This document shows positions 50,890-62,611 of a stretch of 64,000 nucleotides of DNA, piece by piece (position 1 is the stretch's first letter; each line of letters begins with the position of its first letter). Source of the stretch: Parietichytrium sp. I65-24A (taxonomy: Eukaryota > Sar > Bigyra > Thraustochytrida > Thraustochytriidae); NCBI GenBank assembly GCA_012862575.1, contig BLSF01000058.1, positions 62,001 to 126,000 of the forward strand. The letters run 5' to 3'. The notes below the pieces were generated by a model that was given only the letters and a program-made list of their open reading frames with translations, was not told where the DNA came from and did no database searches. A program made the position numbers and the translations under genes.

Positions 50890-53800
50890 GCTTATTTACA
50901 AATCACTCTGTGTCCAATTGTGGTTGAAGCTCTTTGGATGAAAACTTGGCACGGGTAGGAATGTGTGCAAGTTCTCATGGGATGAGAAACAGGCACGCGT
51001 GAAGTTCTCTGGGTGGAGCTTGGCGCGCGCAAGGAGTTGGACAAGTTCTTCGGATGAGAATTTGGCAACTTGGCTTGCGCAAAGGTTTATGCAAGGTTAA
51101 GTTATATTTATGTATGAGGATGGAGTTTATTACATATCCAGCCTGTGACGAAATGGAGAGCTCGTCTATTGTCATTGTTGTTGTCCTTGCTTTGTTATTG
51201 TCTTTGCAGCTTGTTGAAGAGTCGACCGGAAGGTGACTTCAAAAGTGCAGACCCAAAACACGGCAAGAGACCGAAACGCAAGAGACCCAAGTCACGAGAC
51301 ACGTAAGCTTTTCCGCGCGACAGTTTGCTCAAGCGTGAGATCAACGAACTGTTCGCGAACTCCGAGGCTCATCGAAAGTTTTTTGGTTTGGTCTGGTAAC
51401 ATCATAACATTTAGGACGTCACAACTGTCACAGTTCCGACTTCCTTTCCCGAACTGAGGACTATTTCGATTACTATCAGAGACTACTAGTCCACGCGCAG
51501 TCGACATTTGCCAGACTCACAAAGACTTCTAGCGTCGGTTTGATTCTCCTCTGAGATCTTCTAATATGATTTATAAGGCTGCCCGCTCCTCCTTAAGTAC
51601 ACTATACCGCTTCAGCCTAAACTCCTTAATTGTGGAACTACTGACATGCTGGCATCCTATTTCCAGTGAACACAGTTCTCAATCGACCCGTCGGAATAAA
51701 ATTTCCCAGGGGCAGCCCATTCTCACTCTCCTTGAATCTGGGGAACTCTGACCAGGGAAACTGAGGAGGCGAAGAACAAAACTTGTCTCTCATCCACCCC
51801 CTCTCTCACCACTCATGACTCATCACTAGCAAGCCTACTGGCTCAGTCCTCACTGACCAGCCTAAGGCCAGTTAGTCCACATTTATTCCTGAGGGGGCTC
51901 GGGAGTCGCAATTTGTGCACTCTTAGCTCGGGGTCGTAATGTGCATGCAGGAGATCCTCTAGCTAGCCGATAAGCCTCTTGTAGGAAGTGCATGAGGGTT
52001 TATAGGGAGTCTGGCAATAATACTAGTTCTATCAGCTGTGATCCTTGGGAGCCGGCCTTATAGCAGCCTTTAGCTTACCCATATACCAACTCAAGAGCTG
52101 GGAGGAGAAAGATTAATTGATGAATATAGTAAAGACCATATGCGTATTTAAGCGGTGTTCCCTTTTTCGTCTCCTGCACACGGGAAATCCTGTTTCTGCT
52201 CTGTGTCGTATTGCGAAATAGTGTATTGTCTACACTAAACTATATACATTTGAATCTGTTACATAGCGAGGGAGCGCGAAGCTGAAGCAAGGGATATTGG
52301 CGGGACTGAGGGACTGGAATTGTGACAGGGTGCTAAAACTTGCCACGTAAATCACTAAAATGCAATGGGGTTGTAACCTTCCGCTGATTCTTCATAGCAA
52401 ACGACAAGTTTCGAAGTGAGTCTCAGCTTGGTTGCCCACTACTGAGAACATTAATCTGGCCTACTTGGTATTTCTTGGCACTTCAAACTATATTTGGCAA
52501 CGAGCTTAACTGCTCAAGCTATACGAAGCTACTTGGATGAAGTAGAGAAAGGGGGGGAAAAATCTGCCCAGCGAAAAATGAGCCCTCTGTGATGTGGGAC
52601 AGGTAGTAGATAGATACCGCATCATAGTCCTTCTCCTCCCGCTCCGGAGTCGATTAATAGAGAAATCAGTGGCTGTGAGATATCCATGTGTCTTATAAGT
52701 GGCTATGACTCGGAGATCACCGCACACCAAAAAAAATGGAGTAACCGTACCAGTGGTTAAGGTGTTCGGCGCTCACAATATTTGTTAATGACGGCTACTT
52801 TGAACCTGTAGCAATCGGGGTCGGCTGCCTACACCTCGAAAAGCTGACTCGGACGTCTATAAAATATTTTCGCCCCGCGGCCGCAAATGGAAGAAAGCTA
52901 CTACTTCTTGATAGCTAAATTTTTAAGATGGCTATTCCACCTGCCGCTCTCAGTGGAAGGACTGTGGCGGAGTGTAACTAAGAGGCCACTACAACCCCTT
53001 TCTGCCTCCTCCCGGCCAATCTTGCTTTCTCCTCGGAGCGCTATGCGGCCCTGAGTGGGGATAGCGTGGGTTTGCAGAATTCAGAAATCAAAAGTCAGAA
53101 GGAGGTAGGAACTCCAGACATCGAAGTTGTTGTTTTCTTTTCCTCCTCTCTCGCCTGTGCTCTTGTTAGTACGTGTTCTTCCGCCTCCCCTTCCTTCCTC
53201 CCTCTCGCCCTCCCTCCCTCCTCACAACGAACGAAGTGATTGATGTTGATGTGCTAACAGTCAATCTATCGCATTCGTGAAGAAAACATAATAACTTATT
53301 CTGTGTTATTCTGAATAATGGACTTGTCTCGGTCTCCTGGATGCTTGGTTATGCTTGTAGACTTGGCGTGAGGGGGGGTGCACCTTTGTGAGGACAAGTT
53401 GAACGAATTAATTTGCTCTCTTGAGGCGGATAAATGGCTGGCAGGAGACCGCAGCCTTTTGTTCCAACTCGGATGAAGCTGAACGCGAGCCATCTAACAA
53501 TCAAAATCACGCTTACCTGAGCTGTAGCTGTAATTGCACGCTAGTAGAATTTCAAAAAATGAAGAATGTAGGAAAATGGACGCATGGGAAAAGAGGTTGA
53601 TTCGTTAGATTTTGAATCTTATTCCAAACGAATTTGGAATTGAATTTTGGAATTATTTCTAAGCGCTCCGATACCATATTAACTTTTTAAGAATAATAAT
53701 CTGAATGAAAGGTTTCCGCAACTTGAAACTTGAGAATTAGATCCAGGTTCCGGCAATCAGACTTATATATCACCAGTTCGGACCCAGCTTTCCAGCTCGA

Positions 53801-54178
53801 GCAAGATGGATCAACGTAGATTCTTTATTATTTAAAGACTCGCGCCGACTAAAGTTTTCGAGTCGTCGAAGAACTTGTCAATGTGCCCGAATACGTCGGA
53901 GCTTTGGAAAGCCTGAATTCTGGATTCCGAAGTCTGGATATGATGACCGGACAAAAACAGAGACTGACTGGCGCCGGGGCTCAGCCAAGAGCGTAGAACC
54001 CGCGGCCCAGACAGAGGGCGAGCAGTTGAACCGGGCGGCTGCATTCAATTGCCGCTCGGTGTCCTGCATGTGCCGCGGACGAGCAAGGGCCTGATCCTCG
54101 CGGAACCCATGCTCGCAAGCGCGTTCGAGGCTTTCGAGGCGCCGCTTTGGTCCTTCGCTCTCGGTTCTCGTGTTCCTC

Positions 54179-54292
54179 GTCTGGAACAAGAACAATAATC
54201 CATCCACAAACCTCAGGTTTGTTGGCTTTTGCGAGAACTCAACTGAGTTCACTCGAAAGCAAGCTTCCGCGAGAAACAACATCACAAGGGTG
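54179..54292 (-). pseudogene. Decayed copy of an exon 1 segment of the polytopic membrane protein gene
   Basis: On the minus strand about 103 bp align without gaps to 33081-33184 of the three-exon gene, with roughly 11 mismatches by eye. Translation of both gives LVMLFLAEAC...SVEFSQK.TNL.FV.GLL. Most differences change the amino acid, and the similarity ends abruptly on both sides, so only one transmembrane helix and the following loop are present. The flanking open frame is unrelated. It is a fragment, not a working gene. Confidence 0.85.
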
Positions 54293-55908
54293 CGAGTTCT
54301 GCTGAGGGCTCGGCGCACAATGGCTCCACCAAGTCCAAGTCTCCCTCCTATTCATTAATTCATTGATTCATTGATCCATTGATCCATTGGCTCTTTGGCT
54401 CATTGGCGCAACCACTCGAACAAAGTGGAAAAGGGCATTCGACCTTCAACACTGGCACAGCCGAGTCAAACCGGTCAAAGAAAGACTCCTATGCTGCAAT
54501 TCTGTGAGGGAACAAAGCGAACACTGTTATCAACCAAACTCAAATCACTCTCGCGATGATGATCATGGTCATATTGCGGACGAGAACGAAAGCGAGGGCA
54601 AGGACAAGGACAAGGACGGCGTTTCTCTTTGGTGTAAAAGCTTGCTAATAGTCCATCTTCTTCTCCGCACCAAGCTACTAGCTAGCTAATAGTAGCTGGC
54701 TAGCTCATCGATTCCAGTACTACCAGCAGCACTACTACCTTCCCTGCAGCAGAAGTGCTGCATTACAGTGTAAATTATAACTACTGCGTAGTACTACCGA
54801 GTGAGCACAACGCATTATGAGATACTCTAGAACTCGTAACATCTAGCTCGCAGAAAAAACAACAGAGCACTGCTTAGCGATGGAGATATATAGAACTGTA
54901 GTACACATCACATGCACATGCACTTTTTCACATTCACATTCACATTCACTTTCACTTTCACAGTCACAGTCACATTATTTTCATCTCCAGTACTCGCGAG
55001 GCCCTGCCAAAACTTGCTGACACTTTGAGTAATGTGAGTCACTTATTGTGATTATATGCCTGACTGATGTTTTACGCTAGCCTAAGTTTTACTCAATAGC
55101 AATTGAGGCGGAGAGGCGGGGAGCGCTGTTTGTTTGATGTTTGATGTTGTTTATTTATTTGGTCGAAATTCGAGTTTCTGCGGAGCACAGTAGCACTTGG
55201 CGGTGAGGCGCTAAAAGTCAAAAAAGAAAGACTCAAGGCGAGACTCGTTTTTGGGAGCACAGCCAGCCTTTCTCTTCTCTCTTTATTTCCTTGTACCGGT
55301 AGGTATATTGCATACTGTGATGAAAAAATAAAACAATTAAATTGATACAATGATCAGATTCAGAAGAAAAAGGAGACTTTTCCTTCACTGCGTGACACTA
55401 GTGACTCGGGAGTATCACAGAGCGCACGCGGCGGAAGAAAGCAAATGAAATGGAAGGAAGGAAGAAATAACGAGACCGTTCCTCGCACGGCGTAACAGTG
55501 ACGTTTGGGGGGCTTTTGCGAGCTCACAGTCGGGCTACAACTTTTCCGATGCAACACTGTACAACTGCATCGCAACGCTCCTGTAGCTCAAAGCCACAAG
55601 CGAGAAAAGTAACAGTGGCGACAGATGTTCAACGTTGGTTGGTTGACCTTGTACTCAGGGACTGGGCACTGGGTACCGGAAAGCTGCCCCAGTCGCAGAG
55701 CGCTCCGTAAGCTCGGCGATAAGCATCAGGCTCTCCTTCTCCTTCTCCTTCTCCTCCAACGCTCTCTCTCTCTCTCTGAATCTTTCGCCCTCCCTCTTCC
55801 TTGACGGCATGGCTTCAGACTCACATGTCAGCGTTGGTGGTGCAATCGTGATGCCTCGCCAATGCGTAACTTCACATTTCTACATCTAAAAAAATCGGAC
55901 CTGATTTG
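54293..55908. other. Gene desert, middle part
   Basis: No gene was recognised. Simple sequences are present: cattgatc-type repeats at 54355-54395, a tagctagctaatagtagctggctagc palindromic run at about 54675-54702, ttcaca/tttcac runs at 54928-54975, ctccttctccttctcc at 55733-55757 and a CT run after it. Confidence 0.4.
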
Positions 55909-56008
55909 CTAATCCCCCAGCAAGTGGAAACTGTACGGTGAAGGCAGCGGTAGCTGCCTAATCCCCCAGCAAGTGGAAACTGTACGGCGAAAAGGCAGCG
56001 GTAGCTGC
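55909..56008. repeat. Tandem pair of 49-51 bp hairpin-ending units
   Basis: Two copies (55909-55957 and 55958-56008) of a unit beginning ctaatcccccagcaagtgg, passing through aaactgtacgg, and ending ggcagcggtagctgc. The end can fold as GGCAGC / GCTGCC or a shorter form around GGTA. The copies differ by one substitution and a 2-bp insertion, so they are recent. Confidence 0.9.
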
Positions 56009-56060
56009 GTAGCGAATGCACGTTTCGTTCTGCTGCTTTGCACGTCGCATTCTACGGAGA

Positions 56061-56270
56061 GGAATAGAGCTGCCGTAAGGCAGTTCTATCCGATCCTCCC
56101 GTTAGGCGATTGAGTACGCCTGCCGAAGGCATGGCGCTACTCAAGAGCCTATGCACCGAGTAAGCCTGGCTCCGGCAGGCGCAACTCGCAAAGTTGAACT
56201 ATGAACGCAACGAGTAAGCCTGCCGGAGGCAGGCGCAACTCTCAAGCACGAAGAAGACCGCCGAAGGCGG
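56061..56270. repeat. Array of GC-rich hairpins with GAGT/ACTC outer stems
   Basis: 56061-56091 folds into a 13-bp stem with one bulge and a GTAA (GNRA) loop (core ctgcc-gtaa-ggcag). Three related double-stem elements follow at 56110-56144, 56158-56187 and 56212-56241. Each has an outer stem GAGT(A)/(T)ACTC and an inner stem such as GCCTGCC-GGA-GGCAGGC, and elements two and three end in the shared gcgcaactc. Inner stems differ in sequence but keep pairing in the first and third. A shorter ccgcc-gaa-ggcgg hairpin lies at 56258-56270. The second and third elements are 54 bp apart. Confidence 0.85.
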
Positions 56271-59035
56271 GCGCACTTTGGCTTGTACTCGAGAAGAAAA
56301 GAAACAAACAAACAGACACGGGTTGTGGCACCCCAGGCACCCCAGGCACAGCGATTCAGTAGGCCAAGTCCGTGGATGTGACTGTGCGGGGGTTCAAGTT
56401 GAGTTGTGGTATCAGCAGTGTTACGGCGACCTTGTCCATTTCAAAGCTCGCGCATTCCGCCCCGCTTATAGTGCCCAGCCCAGCCCAGCCCAGCCCTTTT
56501 GCTTTCGGTGTTGTAGCCCTTCAGCAGGCGGCGGGCGAATAGATGGACGAATGGATGGATGCCATTTCATGATGCATATGGCATGATATGTGTTTTTGGG
56601 AACATATCGTTTTGCTTTCCGCCGCCTTTGATCTATCTCTCTATCTCTCTATCTGCCCCTCTCTCTCTCTCTCTCCCGTCCATCTCTTTCTCTTGCGCAC
56701 GCTGATGCCAAGTCCAGCTTTTCTGGCAGGAACCGATACTAACACCCGAATTCTCTCTCGTCCACAAGCTGGTCATCAGAGATTGATGTATAGCGTGACG
56801 GATAGATGCGGGCGACTAAAAATAATTCCCGCCTTCACACAGAGCAAGAAACGCGAATTTCGTATCCTGCATTCCGACTTTAAGCAAAAGGAAGTGACGA
56901 GTTTACCAGCTGGTAGAAACGGAGACTGCCGAGTTAATTTAAGCTCGGAGTTCGCTGTTTCACAAAATTGAGTAAGCTACTGATACCTGAGAACCAGAAA
57001 GTTCCGTCATGATGGAACTCGTAACGCTGTGGCAAAGACCGCTCCACACAATTTCTCACGCCGTTGTAGCGGCCCAAAGGTTGTAGTATGTCAGATGACA
57101 GATGAGATTCACGTTCAATTATATAGATAGATAGATGGATAGATAGACTGATTGATTGATTGATTGATAATCTAAGAAAAAAACAAAAAAGAAAGCGACT
57201 CTCTAGTCGCACTGGTCCAGAGTTTCCACGGAAAGTCAACTAGCGCAGAGCGTAGGATGAGAAGTCCCCCCTCACGAACGGCCACATGTTGAGCAAGGCG
57301 GGGCCCTGCACCTGCACACAGGTCATGTGCGTCTCTGGTAAGGCTGGCGAATTGATTAATCTTGCGCGATGGAGACCAACAAGAAAGAAATACTGGGAGG
57401 TTCCAAAGTTTTGCAACCTATTCCTGCGTTATGCGGCGCGTTAAAAGTCCAAGTTGACGGTCATCCAAGTTCTTCGTGTCAAGCGCAAAGCAGGCCGAAC
57501 CAGCACAAAACCTAAACAACGCTCTTAAGGGAGCCTTAACTCTTTACTTTATGGCGGCTCGGGCCGGTGTTACCCGCGCAGAGTTCAAACACCTCGGGAA
57601 TTCTTCCCCTTCCCGGACGAGGTTCTTGCCTTCTCCTGCCCTCCTCCTTCCCCTTTCCGCAGCAAAAGATAAACTAGTATGGATATTCTAAGGATATCGG
57701 TACAATCCATTTCTTCTTTCTTTTTCTGGGCGAAAGCAGATGTCAGCGCCCTGCGGGAGAAAGAAGTGCTGAGAGCAGCCGAGAGCGGGAGAAGGAAGAA
57801 CTGATGAGAGGGGCGGAGCGGGAGAACGCAAGAGTGAAGGCGTGTAACCTTTTCACTGCTTATGAGGGAAAAAGTGAGAAGTATAACCTCACTTGAGACA
57901 ACTCCCATGTGAGGTGAGCCGCCACACTCCACCGCCGTCCTCCACAACCAGAGCCCTGAAAAAGAAAAAAAACGCCGCAACCCCACCCAACAAAAACAGA
58001 GGGACTTCTCCCTCTCCCGGAGATCAAAACTGCCAAACTACTTCCGCCCCACTCCCATACACCAGCCTATCAACTACTCCACCAGCAATACCCTACCTCG
58101 AATAAGAAGAAAGAAGAACCGCGGCAGAAGGAAGGAGCGCCGCTAAACCAACAGCCAGGGCCCACCTACCGAAAATACTATACACATAACCTCAGCCGCG
58201 GGAGAAGGCAAGGTCCGCCCACGGAGCAAAGAAACTACAACATCAACACTCTTTCCTCCTCTCTCTCCTTTTTTCCTCTCTCTCTTTTTTCCTTTTTTCC
58301 TCCCTCTCTCTCTCTCTTTCTCTCTCTCTCCCCATCTTTTCCCTTCTCTCTCTCTGCTCCTCCCTCACACCGCCGCCATACTCCCAAACCTGATACTACC
58401 AGCGCGTACATACTCGCAACCTCATCCACACCAAACGTACGCGCGCACCCTCCTCACACGTCCTCACACGTCCTCGCCTCTATCCACGCCTTACCGCACC
58501 TGCGCGCGCACCGGTCCGCGAACAGAGCAAGCAGACTGACAGAGAGAGAGGAGACAGAGAGAGAAGAGAGCGCGAGTGTCGTTCTCATCCATCCCTCCAC
58601 GAGCGAGTCGCAAAAGTCGCAAAGTCGCAAAGCCCCAAAGGAACGAGTGCTTTGCTCTCGGCGGAAGAGAGATCAAACAAAGAAAGAAAGAAGGAAAGGA
58701 AGGAAGGAACTGAGATAGTTGGAGAGGCCGGAAGCAGCGAAGAGCTGTTGGCTGCAGAGAATCAAATCAACAAGTACATCGTTCAATTTTGTACAAGTGT
58801 TTTCAGACCGGGAACTCGAACGCACCAAAAAGTGCCAGCACAAGTCGTCGGTCAAAAGTCAAAGGTCGAAGAAGAAGAAGAAGCGGATTGGCGGCACATA
58901 GTCTCGCAATCTCACGGTATATCGCTTGCATCAGCGAGGAATTCTCGCCGCAGAGGAGGACCTTCGATTTCCGGGGAGCCGGGGTCGGGCCTGGGAAAGC
59001 GACTCGAGTCCGCTGGCAAGGCCGGCTGAATCGGC
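56271..59035. other. Gene desert, right part, and upstream region of the Gln-rich gene
   Basis: No gene was recognised. It includes a cccag pentamer run (56474-56496), CT/CTAT runs (56630-56700), gatt/gata runs (57120-57170), a long polypyrimidine tract (about 58248-58365) and a GAAA/GGAA run at 58677-58709. The last 1 kb probably contains the promoter and leader of the gene starting at 59036. Confidence 0.45.
58248..58365 (+). repeat. Polypyrimidine (CT-rich) tract upstream of the Gln-rich gene
   Basis: Almost pure C/T for over 100 bp (tcctctctctccttttttcc-like). It lies about 700 bp before the start codon at 59036 and may be a promoter element or simple slippage DNA. Confidence 0.7.
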
Positions 59036-61897
59036 ATGGAGAGCTCGGCGGCTGGGCAGGGCAGCAGCTCTCAAAAGATGGAAAACACGAGCGCTGCAGT
59101 GAATGTGGCTGTCGGCACAGGAAAGGACGAGGCTTCTTCGTTCAAGGGAGGCTTCTCACAGGGCAACACAAGCGTCAGCAGAGAGGGTGAGAAGGCCAGC
59201 CACAATCACATCAACATGGGAAGCAACTTTAAGAAGAGCGAGACGCAAGAGCGTGGCGCCGTGGGTAGCAGCAGTAGCATGAGCAACAACAACAACAATA
59301 TTAATAAGAACGGCGCGTCCTCACTGGTAGCTGTGTCACAGAACGCGCTCAAGAGACGTAGGGCCATTGAGAATAGCAATCATGCCCGCAAAGACTTGGC
59401 ACACCCAGAGAGAGGCAGCGACCAAGATCAAGACAGTGATGACACCGTTTCCTCCACCGCGAGCGTCAAACGGTACAAGAGTGACGAAGCCGACTCGTCT
59501 GATGTGGCCGCTGCGCTCACACTCGCCTCTGTGGCACTCACAAGGCAGCAGCAGCAACAACAACAACAGCAACAACATCAGAGCCCTCAGCAGGGGTCCT
59601 CCAGCTCGGGCGAGACGCAGGCGACGACTTCAACCACCTCATCGTCTTCTGCAAAGAGGGTCTCTTCAGACTCAAGGCAACAGCAATCCTCCTTTCACAC
59701 CGAGCACTCCAAGTCGAAGGCAAACTCCGAGACACCTTCGCCAAGACTCGAGGCACGGCGCAAACATAGAGCGGATCTCAGAGCAGGCGAGCCCGTCAAG
59801 AAGAAGAGGTCAGAGTCTGACACAACCTCGTCTTCTGGGCGTTCAGACCAGAGCAAGTCCGCCGAGGGCTCGGAGTCGAAGAGCGAAGAGAGAAATTCCT
59901 CCCCGACTTCCAGTAACAACAATGACAAGAGCACCGAGAAGAGTAGCAGCACCAGCAGCTCTCCAGAAAGGGATGCGTTCGAATCGGGCAGTGGGGAAGC
60001 TCACAAGCTGCAAAAGCAGTACGCCCTGAAACACAACGAACCAAACCAAACATCGCCTTCCACGATCACGCCTTCGCCACAAGCCAACATCGTCAGCGCC
60101 CTGTTCCCTGGCTTGTCCAAGGAGCCGGTATCCTTGTCCTCTACGCAACCCCCTCCACATCGCCAACCCCCTTCGATGATTCAGCACCAGCACGACATCG
60201 AGGAGCGCAAGGAACGGCATCGGCACAAGGTGTCCAAATCGTCTTCGAACAGCGGCAGCGAGCTTCGTCGCAAGAAGGTACACAAAGGCCCTCTTTCATC
60301 GTCTTCCTCGCACTCCTCTGGCTCTTCCGGGAACTCCTTCACAACGTCGTCGTCGTCCACCTCTTCTTCTTCCATTTCACCGTCCAACTCGGGGCAAGTC
60401 CCCGGGAGAAAGGGAAAGAAACACCGCAAGTCAAAGCACATCAACTCGATCCACAATAGCAAACTGCCCCCAGAGAGCACCTACTCGCGCGGAATCACAC
60501 CGGAGCTTATCAACAAGTTTTCCTATGATATCGCACCCGACGGAACGCGCCAAGTGACCTCTGCTGTGTTGGACTCGACAAAGCTCTACAACTGGCTCAA
60601 GAAGAACCACAGCTCGCTCCTCACCCCTTCGCAATACAGAACTTCAATACGCTTGATACTCGAGAGAAACTCGAACGGTGTTATCGACCGCCAAGCTCGC
60701 GACTTGCTATGCAATAAGATCAACAACTATGGCAAGAAGTCTTGGGGATTTCAGACGGAGCTCAAGTTCAACAAGCACGACATGGTGCACAAGTCTCCTT
60801 CTGTTTCTGGAGGGAGCGGCGACAGCTCGAGCAGCGGAGGAAGCTCTGGCTTTGGCAGTGGGAAAAGCGCCATGAATGGGATGGCCAAGGGCTCGCATTC
60901 GGACAACAGCAACTACTCTGGTCTTTCATCTTTGCCAAGTAAGCCAGAGTCTTCTGGCTTGCCAATGAGTAGCATGCCTGTGAAGAATACGATGATGAAT
61001 CTGCAACCGTCCAAGATCCCGCTCGCTATTCGCCCTCCAGTCAAGGTCGTCATAGACCAAGACAAGAAGGCACAGATGTCTGTCGGAAACCAGCCATCTA
61101 TGCAGCAAGGGGGAATGGGCGTCTCTAGCTCACCAATTGGACCAAATGCGTCCCCGCAACTGCAGCGCCCTGTGCCGCTTGACTCGTCCATGAAGACTGC
61201 ATCCGGATCCTCCAAATTTTCCAAGAAACTGTCTGCCTCAAACTCGCCGCAACTTCAAAGCTCTTCTCCTGTTTACCAGGGCGCGTTCTTGCCTATTAAG
61301 CAAGGCTTGCCCCGCAGAGCTTCCAGCAAGAGCGAATCTGTGTCTCAGTCCCCCCGACTGCCACAACAACAGCAGCAGATGCAGATGCAGAATCAAGGGT
61401 TTACTGGAAACAATGGCTTCAATACCTTCTTGCAGCAGCAACAACAACAACTGCAAAAGCCAATCCAGCAGCAGTCTCAGCAGCAGCAACAACAACAATC
61501 GTTCAATGGCATGGGGTCCAACGGACTCTCTTTGGGCTTGATGACCGGTAATTCGAACGGAGGCAACAATGAGGGAAATTCGATGAATCAGAATGGGATT
61601 CTGAACCGAAGTCTCTCTTCGAGCCAAAATTCCAACTACCAGGACAGTAACGGGGGTATGCAAGGTAGGCAACTGTTTATGCAAAACACCTCCAACAACA
61701 CCAACGGCAACAACAACATGAATATGAATATGCTCAATCACGCCAGCAATGGTGGAAATGGAGGCTTTAACAACGGTGGTGACGGGAATATGAACAATCG
61801 ATCGGGAGGTAGCATGGACATGCAACAGCAACAGCAGTTTATGTCTGGCGCGCAGCAACAGAATATGTCTAACGAACAGATTCAAATGCTCTTGTAC

Positions 61898-61929
<32 letters not shown>

Positions 61930-62611
61930 ACAGCAGTCCCAACAAAACTTCTCTCAGTTTAATAATTCTTCGCAAGGACAGCAGTCCAATGTAATGCAGG
62001 GAGCCAATGGCAACAACAACGGAAACATGGTCATGTCGTTTAACCTCGACAACGGAAGCAATAACATGCAAATGGGTTCAAATGACAACGTGAACAACAA
62101 AAGTGGTCAGAGTATGAATTTTATGCAGCAGCAACAGCAGATGGGGGGCATGCAAGGCTTTCAGCCGCGGTTTCAAAACCAGAATGACATGTCCTCAAAC
62201 GTGCAGTTTGTCCAAGTTGCACAGCCACAATACCATCAGCAACAACAGGTACAGCAGCACAACAACATGCAGCAGGACTCTCAGTTCCACGGTGCACAGA
62301 GCTATTCTATTCAAGTATTGCCCGATGGATCGACAGTCATGATGCAAAACCCGGAACAACAGCAATCAATGCCGCAGCAGGTGTATTTCCAGTTGCAGCC
62401 GCACGGTCAGTCTCAGGTGATGATGCAACAGCCTTACTACCAGCAGGCTCAGCAGCAACCCCAGCAGCAACAACAGCAGCAGCCTCAACAGTATGTCACC
62501 TTTGGGGGTATGTACGCCGCACCGCAAATGCTCCAGTCTTCGAACGGGCAATTTTTCGCCCCTATGGGCCAATACGGTAATGGCGGACAGATGAATTTTG
62601 GGAGGCAGTGA
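59036..62611 (+). CDS. Ser- and Gln/Asn-rich protein with one conserved-looking block, unrecognised family
   Basis: The protein is 1191 residues, single exon, ATG at 59036. Residues 1-470 are Ser/Lys/Glu-rich and disordered, with basic KRYK, KKKR and KGKKHRKSKH clusters that could act as nuclear localisation signals. Residues about 480-585 are the only ordered-looking part (ITPELINKFSYDIAPDGTRQ, then TKLYNWLKKNHSSLLTPSQY, RTSIRLILERNSNGVIDR and NNYGKKSWGFQTELKFNKHD). From about residue 775 to the end the protein is Gln/Asn/Met/Gly-rich, with several Gln runs of 5-15 encoded by mixed CAG and CAA codons. This layout resembles transcription coactivators or RNA-granule proteins with prion-like tails. 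The family was not recognised. Confidence 0.75.

Larger units (their letters stand above)
48769..53878. other. Gene desert, left half
   Basis: About 5 kb with no recognised gene on either strand. It contains a diverged direct repeat (50635-50737 and 50787-50889), loosely repeated gaagttct..ggatgagaa..ttggcacgcgc segments at about 50925-51090, a GAATTC-centred motif at about 53074-53090, and otherwise unique AT-rich DNA. A tRNA A-box-like stretch at 52748-52775 lacks the rest of a tRNA. Confidence 0.4.

Noticed and set aside
52745-52860. tRNA or tRNA-derived SINE suggested by ccagtggttaaggtgttcggc
   Set aside because: The A-box-like sequence is good, but no T-loop, anticodon arm or acceptor pairing could be found.
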